64,000 nt of DNA from Brachynemurus nebulosus (GCA_035578155.1 JAPWDM010000014.1:13619501-13683500), one strand, 5' to 3'. Shown: positions 1 through 13,020, counted from the first letter of the stretch. Numbers and translations are program-made. Notes: generated by a model not told the origin, from the letters alone.

Positions 1-300
1 ATCAGACGATATAAAACACTGTCCTAAACCCGACGAGAGAGGTTAGTTTGCATGTTATTACATTATTTAAGTAAGTGTCCGGGTTAAGACGGATTTCGGG
101 TGTAGACCCGGACACTTACTAATTTTTTTTTTTTTTTACTTATAATGAAACAAACGGGTCAGGGATATAACAAATAATATACGCTCTTTCTAATGGTAAT
201 ACTTTTATTGGTGATATCTATGAAGGAAACATGTATAAACATAAAACTATACCAAAAAATGTAAAAAAGTGTCGGGGTCTATACGGTTTTACGGTACCTT
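1..300. repeat. Left-cut repeat with iterated GTGTCCGGGT motif
   Basis: AGTAAGTGTCCGGGT (about 65-79) is followed by its reverse complement ACCCGGACACTTACT (about 106-120). A third version, GTGTCGGGGTCTATACGG, lies near 268-286. The window start cuts the element, so neither end is defined. The architecture, a G-rich motif repeated in both orientations, resembles the TA-flanked elements further on. No coding potential was seen. Identity as a transposon is inferred. Confidence 0.4.
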
Positions 301-1530
301 AAAACAATCTCAAAATCCTTTTACAAGAACTTTTAACACAGTTAAAATATCACTGTATGCATAAATTCATTTTATTGTATAAATTTTGCTCTACCCAGCA
401 CTCCTACCATGATAATAATCTCATTAGAAAATAATAAATATGTGATAACTTGAAGTTTAAATAAGTTGTTACGTAATCAAGAAACTAATCTACGTAAGAG
501 CGGAAACTTAATTAAAATTATTTAGTAATTTCTGTGCGATATGGACAATAGTTTAAATGAAATCTATTTCAAAATAAAAACTATTAATTTAGATATCAAC
601 TTTTGACACAATAACAATAAACGCCTTAGAAAATATAAAGAATATGTAGGTATTTCTTCTTCTATTTCTAATATACATAATTAATTATTTAAATATTCAT
701 GTGTTTAGTTTTTAAACGTTTATAAATGATAAAAAAACTATGAAGTTATAATTATTGTATTGTTTATCGAAAATTAATCACTATTCTTTGTATGAATTGA
801 AAAATTTATTTATAAGCGATAGTATTCACTCAATCATCCATAAAATAAAAATAAAATTGTTTTCTTCTACTTTGTTGTTGATAAATGAAAAATTTCTTAC
901 ACAATTATATTAGAAGTAATAATAGAAGTAGTTAAGAGCCGACCGTCAGGGAATTTTCTTTAGATGTACTTAGATTGGCTGAGTGTTATAACAGCTAGAT
1001 TTCTTTAAATTTTTTATTTTAAAATTTAAATATTTTAGTAATAAAAGTCACAGTAGTGTTTAAAACTTTTTAAATAAAAAATCTAATTCGCTTAGATAAA
1101 ATTTCATTAGGAAATTCTATAATATCTAACAGAGATTATTAGTCGCTACCATTCCCTAAAATTTTATCCTTTAGGGACTTTTAGCTTTTAGATTTGGCAA
1201 ATATTTATAAAAAAATATATAAAATAGTGGCCCAAACACGATTGTCTTGAAACTTTATTATTTAAACATAGTGGAATATTAATTTGATCAATGTCTGAAG
1301 CAAAAGCAAATTTTGTTATTTGTACTAAATCCGGGAGCGAAGTATACAAAGTTATTAAAAAATATTTTCTGTAAACTGACGGCATAAAATAAACCTTTAA
1401 AATTTTAATTTGTTTCCTTTTCTTTTTGCTTTCATAAAAAAAGTTCTGGAAGAGAAGTCTGATTTTTTGGTAAGTCAGCTAGATATAACATCTTGAAGTT
1501 GTAAAAGAGACCCTCAAATAACATAAATAA
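301..1530. other. AT-rich intergenic, nothing recognised
   Basis: Low-complexity AT-rich sequence. I see no gene, RNA or bounded repeat. Confidence 0.5.
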
Positions 1531-2480
1531 TTAACCCTAGAATCATACGTTAGTCTACGAGAAACGTTAATCATACATCGGCGTCACTTTGACGGATGGA
1601 CTTTTACGGAGAGTTTTAGAGTTTATTTAGAGAATTTTAGAGTTTATTTGCAAAAAACATTTTTTTTTACATAACAATACTACAAATCCGAACAAAATAT
1701 TTACAAAAATTGTATTTGGAAAATTTCTTTAATATAAATATTTATTAATTTTTTTAATTTTTTTATCAAAGCATATTTTCATTATAAAAATTAAAAAATA
1801 GATAAATACATCAATTGTATCATAAAACATGTCTTTAAAATAATTAATTTATGAACAATTATGAGTCGGTAGACATGTGTGACTTTACATAATGTGAAAT
1901 TTCTCGGTTACAAATATTCCCGTAGATATGTGGTTATTTCCTCATTAGACACATTCATAAATTTTCTAGAATTTGTTAGTAATTTTTCGAATAAGATCTC
2001 AAAAAATAATAAAAATTAAAATATTTTCCACAAAATAAATTGTTAATCTTTTATTAAGTCACTTGAAACGCATTCTTTAGTTTTCGATTCAATATATTAA
2101 AACTTCAGTATTATGTCGTCTCTATAAGTCAAACAGCTGTAATCACCTTTCATATTATCATAACCATTGAATAAATTAATTATAACATCCATATCTTTAA
2201 TAAATTTTAGAAAAATTAGGAAAACTTTTATATGTAAAGTACAAACTCTCTAAAAAAAACATCGGTTAATCATACATCGTCGTCCTTTTGACGCACACTA
2301 TTTCAATACAAACAAAACAACAGCAACTATAAACAAAATTTATACATTTGCTGTGTTATAATAACAAATAAATTAGATAACAGAAGTCTCACAACAAGCA
2401 AGCAACGACAAGTTGTAGTATTGGAGCAGGTAGAGAAGTTCGTTCGTCATTTTGACGAGTACGTATGATTCTAGGGTTAA
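1531..2480. mobile_element. piggyBac-like non-autonomous element, copy 1
   Basis: TTAA (1531-1534) precedes CCCTAGAATCATACGT, and the right end reads ACGTATGATTCTAGGG followed by TTAA (2477-2480), giving a 942-bp element. TTAA duplication with a CCCTAG terminus is the signature of piggyBac-superfamily elements (established knowledge). No transposase frame is visible, so it is non-autonomous. Internal copies of ATCATACATCG(G/T)CGTC followed by TTTTGACG lie near 1570 and 2268, resembling the right terminal repeat; they may be transposase-binding sites (inference). A second copy in the opposite orientation is at 51267-52201. Confidence 0.85.
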
Positions 2481-5400
2481 AACGGTCAGAGTCCAATCCA
2501 AAAAAAATCTTTTTGAACGCCGATTAACAACACAATTTTCAGCCAAACACAACAGTTTTGGGCGACAATTTTATCCATCATCAAAAACTGTTGAATATAC
2601 ATGTCGTGTATGGTGAGATTGCTCCAAAAAAAAAAAAAAAAAAATTGTCGAATTTTGGGGAACTGTCAGATGGTTGTCGTCACAAATATAGGTTTTTTGA
2701 AACGCTTTTATAAACGAGCAACATTTCTAACGACCATCTCTTGGACTAATATTCTATTTTCTAAGAAAACAGAACAAAACCCAAACTTCACTTCTAACAA
2801 CAAAAGCATTAATTCTTTTATTTACTTGTTTTGTTTTTTTCTGTGACGGGAGTGAGGTGGCGAGAATGGTGTGTTGTATAAAGAATAATGATTGATGATA
2901 ATAACGTATTATTCACCAAATGAATATGTCATCATCAGTATCACGTCGTCATATTCAATCGTACGCCACTGTGCTTCTCCACATATATCACCATTCGCCA
3001 TACCGTAGTGTGTGAATGATGTACTTTATAAAATTTCAGATGGACAATCAGTCAAACATATAGTGACGTGTTAATGTGTTGTAAAACGGATAGGTAAGAT
3101 GTATTTTATGTTTTATTTAATTAGAAATGTCTAATAGCGAAAAGTAGTTTTATGCGATGACGGATTGGTGATAATCCTTAGATCCTGGCAGCTCTAGGAA
3201 AAATAACAAAAAATCTGGTAGTTAATATCTAGTTAAAATCTAGAAAGTAGAAAATTTATTTAGGTATAACTAACGCCAATAACTAAATGTTTTTTGCTCG
3301 TCAGTTATATTTTACGGGGAAAGAAAAAATTGAAATAGGAAGACCAAGTTCTTGTCCGGTTGTCGAAAAGTTGACAAAGCTGCCTATCCTCTTATTAATG
3401 AATTTTCATATTTTTTTTTGTCACTTTTCATCAATGAATAATTTATAAGACTATAAGTTGAATGGAAATGGTAAAAATACTTGATTTGTATTATTGCTTA
3501 TCCGTGAACTGAAGGCATTCAATGTAATGCCGCCCTGGTTAGAATCTGTTTTTATCTATATCGTTTTGGTATGTAAAGTAAGAAATAGATTAGCGCTACC
3601 TATAAACAATATTTCTCTTTACTGTTTTGACTTCCTCTAAAACTGCCACATAAGTTGATGTACAGAAAATATTTAACTATCTCTTTTTGAAAATTAATAT
3701 TTAAAAGATTTACACAAAAGAAAAGATTAGTAGAATTATGACTCGTAGCTCTATAAATTATTTATTGGTGAACAATGGCAAACAAAATATTTTCGTATTT
3801 TCTGATAAGAATTTTCGAATACTAAATTTTTCAAATTTTAATTTTTTTAGAACGATAGTTCTGTATATTTTACTTGAGGCTACTTTATTCTGTACTGTTT
3901 GCAATTATAATTAACTTATTCCCCTTTTCTCTTCACCCTGCTACTAGAGCTCAAGCCAATGTGGATACTAACTGTAAATAAGGATAATGAAACCTTAGTA
4001 TAGTAGTGATATCGAGTCGAAAAGTAGTTTAGTCGACTAATTGACTAAAGTTGTTTTTCAGAAAAAATTAGTCATTAATCAAAAATATCGAGCATACAAT
4101 AATCAACTAATCGACTAAATTTTTTGTTAAATTCATGAATAAACTTTTTCAAAAATGATGTTTTCCTTTGAATTATTGACTATTAATAGTTTTCAAAGAA
4201 AAAGAAAGAATTTGTAAGAAGATAAAGGCAGTTGTTGAACGAAAGATTACTGCTTCTTGTTGAACATTCATTAAGACTTACAGACCCGAAAACTTTGGTA
4301 GAAATAGGTATAAAAAATATCGAATATGAGTATCCAAATATATACATGGTTAAATTCCCAATTAAGTTGGTACTGAAAAATATATGAATCATTATCGGAA
4401 AGTAAAAATTTACATTTTCATGATGAAAATCAACATAAAAATAGAAAAATATACAACGTATTTGGAATCAATAATAATGCAATATAATCTACCCTATTTT
4501 TTCTTCCTTATTTGGCTTGGATACAACACATATTTCGAAGAAACGCAAAAACTCGTATCCCTTCATTTTTGGTGCTCCTTCTATTTATGATGGCAAAAAT
4601 TTAATACACTGAACCATTCAGGCTGTACAAGAAAATTTACTCCTATTTTCACCCCTCCAGCCCCTCCTATGAACCCGGCCTTGGTTAAACCTATATAGGT
4701 GAATAGGTCTTTCAGAGAGTAACATTTCATCAATTTAAAGGTTTCCTCTATCTCTTATAGTTTTCGAGATATCTTAAGAAATACGGCCGATGGAAGATGG
4801 CCGATAAAAAAAAATACGGGTCACTTATTTTTGCCTATTCTACACACCAGCGAAGTTTCATCAAAATTGCGAATTTTACTCTGGGTGCATCTCCTTGTAA
4901 GCAAGAAATGTTGAAAATTGTCGAAATACAAAATGTTCTTTTTAATTGCAACACAGTCGTTATCAGCAGACTTACAATTTTTATTATGATTTATATAAAA
5001 ATTATAATTTTTACTCGTTTATGACAAAAAGACCATTTTAAAATATTAAAATGTACATATGTATACGAGAAAGAAAAACAGTTTGATAGGTAGACATAAT
5101 ATGTACGTATGTGAATACAATATTGGATTGACATAAATGATGTTTAGCAGCAAATGACAGTCGGCGGTCGGCACAATGTGTTCATATCATACACATACAC
5201 ATGCGTTACATAAGTAAGTAATAGTGACGTTGAACTTGAACGACTTGAACGATAGGAGCGCAACACACACACGTGAAGCAGAAGTGAAGCGCACTGTGAA
5301 GCTGAAATCGAAGTTTGTCGATTGAATCGGTCGACTTGCATCGTAACGCCACCGCTACTAGCATTCTATTAATGGGTAAATAAATTGCTCATAGGTAGGG

Positions 5401-5645
5401 TTGACGGTCTCATACAATACTGTACATATAGACGTAAAAATACACGTGTATATTTAAAACTTGTGCCTGTGTTGGCTATAATATGTACAGGGTTCAATTT
5501 ACACCTACACTGTGTAGGTAGTACAGGCGGGTAACAGAACAATTTGTTCGTAATGCAATATGTACAATTTATAGTTTATTAATTTCATTAAGGTTGTTGG
5601 GCAATGCGATGGCGTTCTCCTTTTCTTTTAGCCTGTATAGTGTTT
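2481..5645. other. AT-rich intergenic, no feature supported
   Basis: Short open frames in this stretch have no recognisable domains and sit in simple sequence. A poly-A run lies near 2625-2643. No bounded repeat was identified. Confidence 0.4.
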
Positions 5646-5769
5646 TAGCGAATTTCCAGAATGGAATTCAGCTATTACAGCCACTGTCATGACGCGACTT
5701 GAACCCGGGACTATGGCAGAAATTTGTTTTGAAGACACCGAAAATAACATTCACTAAAATTTATATATA
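5646..5769 (-). repeat. R1 dispersed repeat, copy 1 (truncated)
   Basis: It begins TAGCGAATTTCCAGAATGG and continues through the conserved stretch with TCATGACGCGACTTGAAC up to CACTAAAATTTATATATA, matching the end block of the R1 family seen at 33.5, 37.2, 43.3 and 46.6 kb. It stops inside the short TA stretch, where a pogo-like terminus starts. Confidence 0.75.
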
Positions 5770-5965
5770 CAGTCAAACCTGAATAAGGGAGAACTGGGTA
5801 AGCGAGAAAATTCTCTAAGTGAGAGTAATTGCCAGGTCCCGTAACTTTACCACTCTAAAACCTCTATGAGTGAGAAACGAAAACCTGTATAAGTGAGAGT
5901 CGTTTTTCGCTCATGGACCTCTATAAGTGAGACTGCTAATTGCCTGTACATGTATAAGCGACAGT
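5770..5965. mobile_element. pogo/Tigger-like terminus fragment
   Basis: After TA (5768-5769) the sequence reads CAGTCAAACCTGAATAAGGG, then several versions of CCTNTATAAGTGAGAG. A CAGT(C/T)..AACCT start after TA with iterated subterminal repeats is typical of pogo/Tigger-group termini (established knowledge). I found no matching right end, so this is an end fragment or a truncated element. Confidence 0.55.
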
Positions 5966-6235
5966 TAAACTTTTAAATTCCTAAAATTCTTAAATTTCAA
6001 AGAACTTATACAGATTTTATTATAGAATGCCTGAATGTGCTTATGTTCTTGTTTTCTTATAATTCGAGGAACTCTTTTTCTTTTTGATGAAGAAAACCAG
6101 ACAAACGAATAAACATTAAAAAAACGCCGTGAGCAGCGGGGCTCCATCACGGAAGTCGAATTTTTCCTTTCATCTTCGGTATTGGAAGTCTACAAGCGAA
6201 ATGTAATTGAAAGTTTACAAGCGATTTGTAATTTT

Positions 6236-6420
6236 GGTGGTTTCAAAACTGATGATGAGTGTCCGGTGGATCGGGGCCTTAAAAAAAAGGTTTTTTAAGT
6301 TTTAAGGGCTGAATCTCAGCAAATTTCAATTTTGTGCCGATAGCAGTTAGCAGGAAAAAAGCCAACACAATTCGTACGAGGACATTCCTACCCATGCTTA
6401 TCCGCCAATTGCCTTTGTGT
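6236..6420 (+). repeat. Dispersed repeat shared with 17.57-17.98 kb
   Basis: It starts TTGGTGGTTTCAAAACTGAT and ends near CCCATGCTTATCCGCC. The start and end blocks are both found again at about 17566 and 17952, with different interior length. The family is unassigned. Confidence 0.4.
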
Positions 6421-6755
6421 TTTATTTTTAAATATTAAAAAAGGAACTTAAATAGTAAACTGGAAGGCCTTTATGAAGATATTTTTCTTTCCAAAAAAAT
6501 CCAAAATTTCTATTTTTTAAATAATAAAAATCCCAAATTCCTACTTTATATATAAACAGTGACTTGAATAACATTTTTAAATTAGGTACTTAATATTTGT
6601 GTATTGCATTTTTATAAAAGTATGTTCATTAGTCGAATTTTTCCTTGAAAAAATTAGACTTATACAGCCTATACGATAAGAAGAACGGCGAGAGGCGAGA
6701 GTAGGGGCACTATCCGTTTTCGGATCCGTAGAACACGATTCTGTAAAAAAAAATG

Positions 6756-6760
<5 letters not shown>

Positions 6761-6816
<56 letters not shown>
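6761..6816. repeat. (TA)28 microsatellite
   Basis: An uninterrupted TA dinucleotide run, flanked by GTCTGA and GTCTGTTTGAC. Open frames that read Ile-Tyr repeats through it are artefacts. Confidence 0.95.
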
Positions 6817-6820
<4 letters not shown>

Positions 6821-6904
6821 GTTTGACAAGAGCGTGTACGGCAAAACTCGGAAATGATTTGGGATAATAAATTAAAAAGGAATACACACATAATACGTGA
6901 TGTA

Positions 6905-7545
6905 GACTACGATGCTTTATTACTAATAACTTGTTCAGTCGCCTCCATTATCAATAATTGACTGGAGTCTCCGAGGCATGATTTCTACTAATTTAATTGC
7001 ATAATTCAGAAGCAAAGACCCCCATATCGGTCGAATTTGACGAACCAATTGTTTGGGAGTCCAGATTTTCTTTCCTCGAAGCTTAATTTTGCTCAAGAAG
7101 AAGCTTCATCCGAAAAAATTACGTTGCCATAATCATGGTTCAAATTTTCTTTCGTTCAAGTGAGTCTCTTTTTACACGTATTTTTCGGATAATAGCGGCT
7201 TTTTTATTGTGCTACGAAACTTCATATTATGAGCCAGTAAACGTCTTCTTATCGTATCACATGACACATTAGGAGTAATTAGGACCCTTTTTAAGCAAAA
7301 CCGCTTGCCCACCATATAACGATAGGTAAGAATTCCTCTCGAATGTCCGTAAAATCATCTTGTCCTCCTTTTTCGTTGTTTTTCGCGTGGAGCCATGATA
7401 CGGCAGATCATTGACATTTTTTACTTCAGAATAGTGTTTTATCCAACTCCTAATAAATATCTTTGACTTTTCTTGTATTTTTCAGCTGCTTCATATAATA
7501 TTTTTAATCCCTTTTGATGCAAATACAAAAAAATGGCTTCGTAAG
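6905..7545 (-). pseudogene. Degenerate Tc1/mariner-like transposase
   Basis: On the minus strand, broken frames show in order an N-terminal region with RKTTKKEDKMILRTFER (paired/HTH-type), then SCDTIRRRLLAHNMKFR and KKPLLSEKYV, then GNVIFSDE (7106-7129, the motif around the second catalytic Asp of the DDE/D superfamily), and a C-terminus ending MPRRLQSIIDNGGD (6945-6986). Several stops and frame changes break it. The stretch between the SDE motif and the C-terminus is too short, so the region with the third catalytic acid has been deleted. This is a dead Tc1-type copy. Terminal repeats were not defined. Confidence 0.8.
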
Positions 7546-7559
7546 GTGATGCTTATTCG

Positions 7560-8629
7560 GCACTCATAACGAAATACGTCCTTTTGTGACAAAGATTCGT
7601 GCGCTCGTGCGCTCAACTTCGCTTTCGTGGGCAATCGACAATTTCCCGCACTTATTGCACAATATACTATTATTGGTGGTTTCTATAGAAATAATTATGA
7701 AATATTTATTAAATGAAAAATCAAAAGGCGGCTTTGCGTGTTTTATTGTCAATTTGCGTGTGGAATGTATACTTGCTGCACGCAAAAGTATGTGGGAAGA
7801 GTACAAATAGCTATTTTGCGTACAAAAATGTGTGCGCCAAGTTAGTATTTCTCCCGCATGAGTAATAAAAAAAAATGTTGATCCCCTGAATTTGCGCTTA
7901 TCCAGCTTCGAATGTACAATATTTTCTGGAATACTGCCATTCCACCCAGGCGAAAAAAACAAATACTCCACAAATTTTTCAGTTAAACAATAAAGTATTT
8001 CCAGGTATTCAATTCAATTGGGTTTATTTATATCAGTTTAATCAAATCAGTTTGTTTTATGTGTTCAGTAAAAAACTTACATGACAATCAACCATACAAT
8101 AAACTATTTTTTAATGAATTTTTAATGACATATAAGTATACCTATACGCAGCAAACGTTTTGTTGTGAAAGGTGAATAACTTAATCCAGTCGCATAATGG
8201 AATACACTTTTTCAAATACCCCTACTGATTGTGAGAAATATATAGATAGGGGGGGGGATGATAGTACTCACCCTTATTTGTATATTAAATTTTACGTATG
8301 TGTTTCCCCGTGTGTATATACCAGACAGATAGATATTACAAGTATTGTACGTAAATAAATTGAACGTTTGAACGTTAGTTTAATTTTATATATGCAATGA
8401 TGTCTTTAGCATATGTAGAAAATTTAGTAGCATCAAATAAATATTGTATATGCGTCTATAAATACGTCTATGGTCGATTGCATTTACAGTAGGCGGAACA
8501 ATAGCTGTAATAACTACTATCGACTTATACTAGTATAGATTTTTTGCTACCGAAGCTACTAAAGTAGCCGAAGCATTGCGATCGCTTCTGAAATACGAAA
8601 ATTGTTTACCCCTGAAAATGAAAATTCTG
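7560..8629. other. Intergenic, no supported gene
   Basis: A 135-codon minus-strand open frame (7564-7971) has no recognisable domain, and its frame overlaps another open frame on the + strand. An (A)8 run and a G9 run near 8250 are the only notable simple repeats. Confidence 0.35.
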
Positions 8630-8723
8630 CGTTTTAGAATTTCCTGAACAATTTTGGTTTGTGTGCGCGTCTGTTTGTCTGTGTGTGTAAAAATTCCACC
8701 AAGTGGCATAGTTTCGGAATTTT
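8630..8723 (+). repeat. R2 dispersed repeat segment
   Basis: AACAATTTTGGTTT preceded by TTTTAGAATTTCC and followed by a TG-rich GTCTGTTTGTCTG tract is paralleled at 10845-10960. It runs directly into the 163-bp tandem array. Confidence 0.35.
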
Positions 8724-9480
8724 CACACTTTCTTGAGCCTTGGAAAGATAGTTAAAAGTCATTCTTTAATTTTAAATATTATTACTGCATCCAGGAATCA
8801 ATTCCGCCATTAGTCGAGATAACATTTGGTCGTGTAATAATTATGTAATGTCGTTTTCCGATCACTTCGTCTACCATGTAATTTAACCTTTAACCGGTAA
8901 GGTGATGTTTGTGAGTCGTATAAAAATATATTCTTTTATATAAGTTTTCTTCCTCCCTGCTTGTTTTTGCTAAAAGAACGTTTGTGTATTCTTTTATGGT
9001 TTAGGGCAAATTTTACCCTACTGGCGTAAGGGGAGTGTTTGGTACATGCATATACGTGTGGCCTCCAGTTTTGGCTATCTATGTTACCAACCCGCGGCAT
9101 GTTAATTTGTTGATGTCTCTCAGACATCATTTTACCGTGAGTATTATAAAAATTCACCTTACCGGTTAAGGGTTAAATAAATATTGACACTTTTTTAAGC
9201 ATTAGAGAAATATTTAAAAGCTGTTCTTTAATTTTGTATTATTGTATCTTGAAATCATTTCCTCCATTAGTTGGAATAACATTTGGTCGTGTAATATGAA
9301 ATGTCGCTTTCCGACCACTTAATCTACCATGTAATTAAGATAAATATCGACACTTTTTTAAACACTGGCTAATTATTTAAAAGTAATTCTTTAATTTTAG
9401 ACCGAATTTTCGTAGTCTGGAATTATTTCCACCATTAGTTGGTGTAACATTAGATCTTGTTATACGATATGTCCCCGCCA
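8724..9480 (+). repeat. 163-bp tandem array, three units, interrupted
   Basis: Three homologous units share a (G/C)ACACTTT..TTAAG start, a TTCTTTAATTTT block, a CCATTAGT block, and TCTACCATGTAATT at the end of units 1 and 2. Units begin near 8724, 9186 and 9349; the last two are 163 bp apart. Unit 1 is separated from unit 2 by the MITE at 8887-9172. Unit 3 decays after about 9475. Confidence 0.75.
8883..9176. mobile_element. 286-bp TTAA-flanked MITE inside tandem array
   Basis: TTAA (8883-8886), then CCTTTAACCGGTAAGGTGA ... TCACCTTACCGGTTAAGGG, then TTAA (9173-9176). The terminal inverted repeat is about 19 bp. A TTAA duplication suggests piggyBac-type mobilisation. It lies at the unit 1/unit 2 boundary of the 163-bp array. 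A 73-codon minus-strand open frame spans its interior (8936-9157) but has no recognisable domain. Confidence 0.85.
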
Positions 9481-11201
9481 AGTTAGCTTCACCATTTTCT
9501 TTTTTTCCGACAAAAAAGTTGCGTCGTATTGTGGGGACAAAAAATTCACGCATTATTGACCTCTCCCTTTCTCTTTGTCGCTACCATCACATTTCATTCA
9601 ATCCCTTACCTAATAATGCGTCACAAAACCAAGACCCCTCCCTCCGAAATTTTTATTAGTGACATACAAAAATTATGTCTAAACAATTTCATTTATTTGG
9701 CGAGAAAATTCTAGTTTTCTCTAAAAACTGGACGTTCGTTCCAGAAAACTCGAAACAGTTAACATCCCTATTCCACACTGTCTTGATGAATATATGGTTG
9801 ATAATTTTTTTTGAAACATACATTTGAACAACCACTATTGTCTTTTATTTCTTTGAAAAATTTTTTTTTCATTACGAATAGATGGAGCAACGATTTTCTA
9901 ACAAAATTTTTAATCCCATTAATACCCAACGTGAATAAAATTCGGATAGATTTAATGAAAAGCAATCGAACAAATTCGAAAATAAACAAACATTCTTTAC
10001 ACATGAGAACAGTTACAAGTTACATTATCATTATCAAACAACTATAAACACATAGAAAAACACGAAACAGAGAGGAAATTAGTAAAAACAGTCAAACTTT
10101 AAACATTATACATCCGTACAGATTAAATAAAGATAAAATTTAAATACACGGTAAAGATTAAAAACACCCTCATCACTTTTCAACTAACTGTAAAATTGTA
10201 ACTTTAATATGTACATGTAAAACAAAATGTTGAAAAGTTAATGAGATTTTTAACTGTCAATTATTGGCTCAATTAATTTTCAATGAAACATATAAATAAC
10301 GTACACTGATTCAATTTAATCAAAATAAAATTTAAATATAAATCCGTTTTCGCTTTTATTTGATACATCTACTTTAATTTAATACATCTATAATCTTTAA
10401 CATATGTGTAAATATGTATGTGTATTTGCATAGTGTGTAGTATGATAAATAATGCTAACATTCGCATACATGTATTCTATGCGCAAAAAAAAATTATCAA
10501 TGGATTAACGAAACCGCAAAGGGTAAAAACATAATAAATAACAGTTTAAAATTCCTATTAAAAATTTATCATTTACGTTCGTTACAAATATATTTTATCG
10601 ATTCGACATGAAATAACAAAATGGTCCGTTGTTCCTGCTGTACGCAAGGGTACAGGATGGTTCAGATAAGCTAAATATTTGAAAAAAGAGGGGTTTCGGT
10701 TGTGAAATACGTAAATTTTACATAAATTGAAGCCAAAGCTAGAAAATTAAGAATTAGAAAATCTTATTGTTGAAAATTAAATCCAAAAAGCAATGTAACT
10801 TTAATATCCAAGCTTAATTGAACTCATTTAAGTTCATGAGCATTTTACGTTCTAAAGCTCGCTAAACAATTTTGGTTTCATCTCTGTGTCTGTTGGTACG
10901 CCTGTATGTCGCCAGATTCCACTAATTATAACTGGTATAACTGCGGAATTATTTGATTGTTTTTTATGAAATTTTCAGAAATTATGCGATTTGATTTTTA
11001 GATGATCCCCTACGAATTTCATCACAATCGGAGTAATGGTGGTCACAGCGCTACCGTAAAATTTCATTAAATGTCGATATCCTACTTATTACTAGTCGAT
11101 ATCATACTTATTACCATTTCGTTCAAATTTTAAAAGTAGTTGGCAGTTAGTCCACATAGTATAATCCCCTATAAGCTTCAATAAAATCAGAATAATAATA
11201 A
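9481..11201. other. AT-rich intergenic with one R2 fragment
   Basis: Apart from an R2-like segment near 10845-10960 (AACAATTTTGGTTT context shared with 8650), nothing bounded was recognised. Two overlapping 78-codon frames on opposite strands (9768-10047) look like chance. Confidence 0.4.
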
Positions 11202-12163
11202 TAGGGTAAGTGCGGAGAGATGCCGCGTCGGGAGATATGCCGCAGTAGCCATAGTTCGTCCGTTGATTGATAGATAGTGCTATTAATGCATTGTATGTTT
11301 AAAATAAGTGACTTATTTAAGCTGTATATGGTAACATTTATGATTAATCCATCAGTTTAATAATTATCCAACTTTTTATTATTAAAAGGTAAGTTTTTTA
11401 ACATAATATTTTATCAAGCATTTAATTCATTAGAAGTTTAGAATGTATATTTTATTGTTTTAATGAAAATGAGTTTTGTTATTAATTTAGGTATATTTTA
11501 AAAGTACTGTATAAAATTTTAGGATGGAATTCCGCACTATGCTTGCTATAGCAACATGCGGCATCTATCCCAACAAAAAGGAGAGACGCCGCATTTAAAG
11601 TTGGTATAGATGCCGCATCATATTACATGTTAAAAACATAGACTTATACCTTAATAGTTAATTATGCTATTTTTTTTTTTGGACTATAAATTATGCCACG
11701 TAAATCTAAAAGATCCATTAATGGATCAGGAAGAGCTCTAATATTAGTGAATATAACGAAAATAATGATGATTGCCTGTGTATTGAATGTTTTGAAAAGT
11801 ACTCAGAAACAAAAAAATAGTTGACTGGTTAAGATGTATAAAGTGCCAAAAATGGTTACATATGGCATGCATCATGTATGGAGACGTGTGTAAAATGCAA
11901 AATTTTTAATATGAACTATGCGGCGTCTCACCTTCTTTGATGCGGCATCTCTCCCATAGGTGTGGGAGAGACGCCACTTTGCAGGCTCTACAAAAGTGTT
12001 AATTATGAATCCTTTATGACTCAAAATTTAAAATTATTTGTAAATAATTTTAAAGAACAATGTTTACATTTATTGTGTACCAAATTTGAAATCAATTAAA
12101 TGCATACTTTAAGAATTATCAGGTGTTTTCAAAATGTGCGGCATCTCTTCCGCATTCACCCTA
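11202..12163. mobile_element. TA-flanked element A, motif GGGAGAGATGCCGCA
   Basis: TA, then GGGTAAGTGCGGAGAGATG ... CATCTCTTCCGCATTCACCC, then TA (12162-12163); the element is 958 bp. The terminal motif recurs inside in both orientations near 11557, 11585, 11613, 11920, 11940 and 11965 (GCGGCATCTCTCCC or GGAGAGACGCCGC). No transposase frame is present. A TA duplication is compatible with a Tc1/mariner/pogo-type mobiliser (inference). Confidence 0.85.
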
Positions 12164-12913
12164 GTTAGAATTCATTTCAAATAAGTTTTTCCAAGAAAAA
12201 TAAGACTATTTTTCTTGTGTGAATTCAATAGTAAAAATAGGAAACTTATTTAAATTAAGTCTACTAATTTTTCTTGTTACTATGAAACGAAAAGCTTTTA
12301 ATTTTTAGAACGATTAGAAAAAGTTACGAAGCAGTTCACTCTGCTCTTATCTTAACAAGAAATTTAAGTAAAAAATCACTTTAAAGACTGGATAAAAGTC
12401 GAGTACGAGGAAGCTGTGTAGCTGTTGCACTGACAGGGTATTTTGATTTCAAACAGACAAAAATACACATTGTTTAACAATAAATGAGAAAAAAAAGATT
12501 CAGTAACTTTACTTCTGTTTTGTCTCCCGTATGTTCCAACTTCCCACTTCTTCCGTACTCCGCCATCAGTTTTCGTACATTTCATGTTTATATTAAAAAC
12601 CACTTCCGAGATATCGCTTATGTAAAACATTGTTTCTCCGCATTGTGTATTTGACTCCCCCTAATTGAATTTATATTTAAGAATGAGCGAGATGGAATAT
12701 AATGAATAAAATTAAATATGTATGTATACTACACTAACAACTCACACTCTTCTTTCGCACATTATTCAATATTATACATATTCATATTTCACAAGTTCAG
12801 ACAGTGAAGGAAATGTATACATACCCTGTAGTTCATCAAAACATTTTAGATCCAAGTTATATGCAACGAATAGAGAATCTATGAGAAAGTAGTGCGTTGA
12901 ATAATGTTAGATA
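12164..12913. other. AT-rich intergenic, nothing recognised
   Basis: An 84-codon minus-strand frame (12376-12630) has no recognisable domain. Confidence 0.4.
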
Positions 12914-13020
12914 TACAGTTGGACGTTTTTTTATGCGGTCCTTTTTGTGCGACTTTTTATGCGGTTTAAAAAAAAAAATGTCCATTAAAGTCCATAATGT
13001 GAATCAAAAGCAAGAGAAAG

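Noticed and set aside
6577..6891. 104- and 72-codon minus-strand frames
   Set aside because: They read through the (TA)28 tract as Ile-Tyr repeats; no domain on either side.
7564..7971. 135-codon minus-strand frame
   Set aside because: No recognisable domain, no splice or promoter context, and it overlaps another frame on the + strand.
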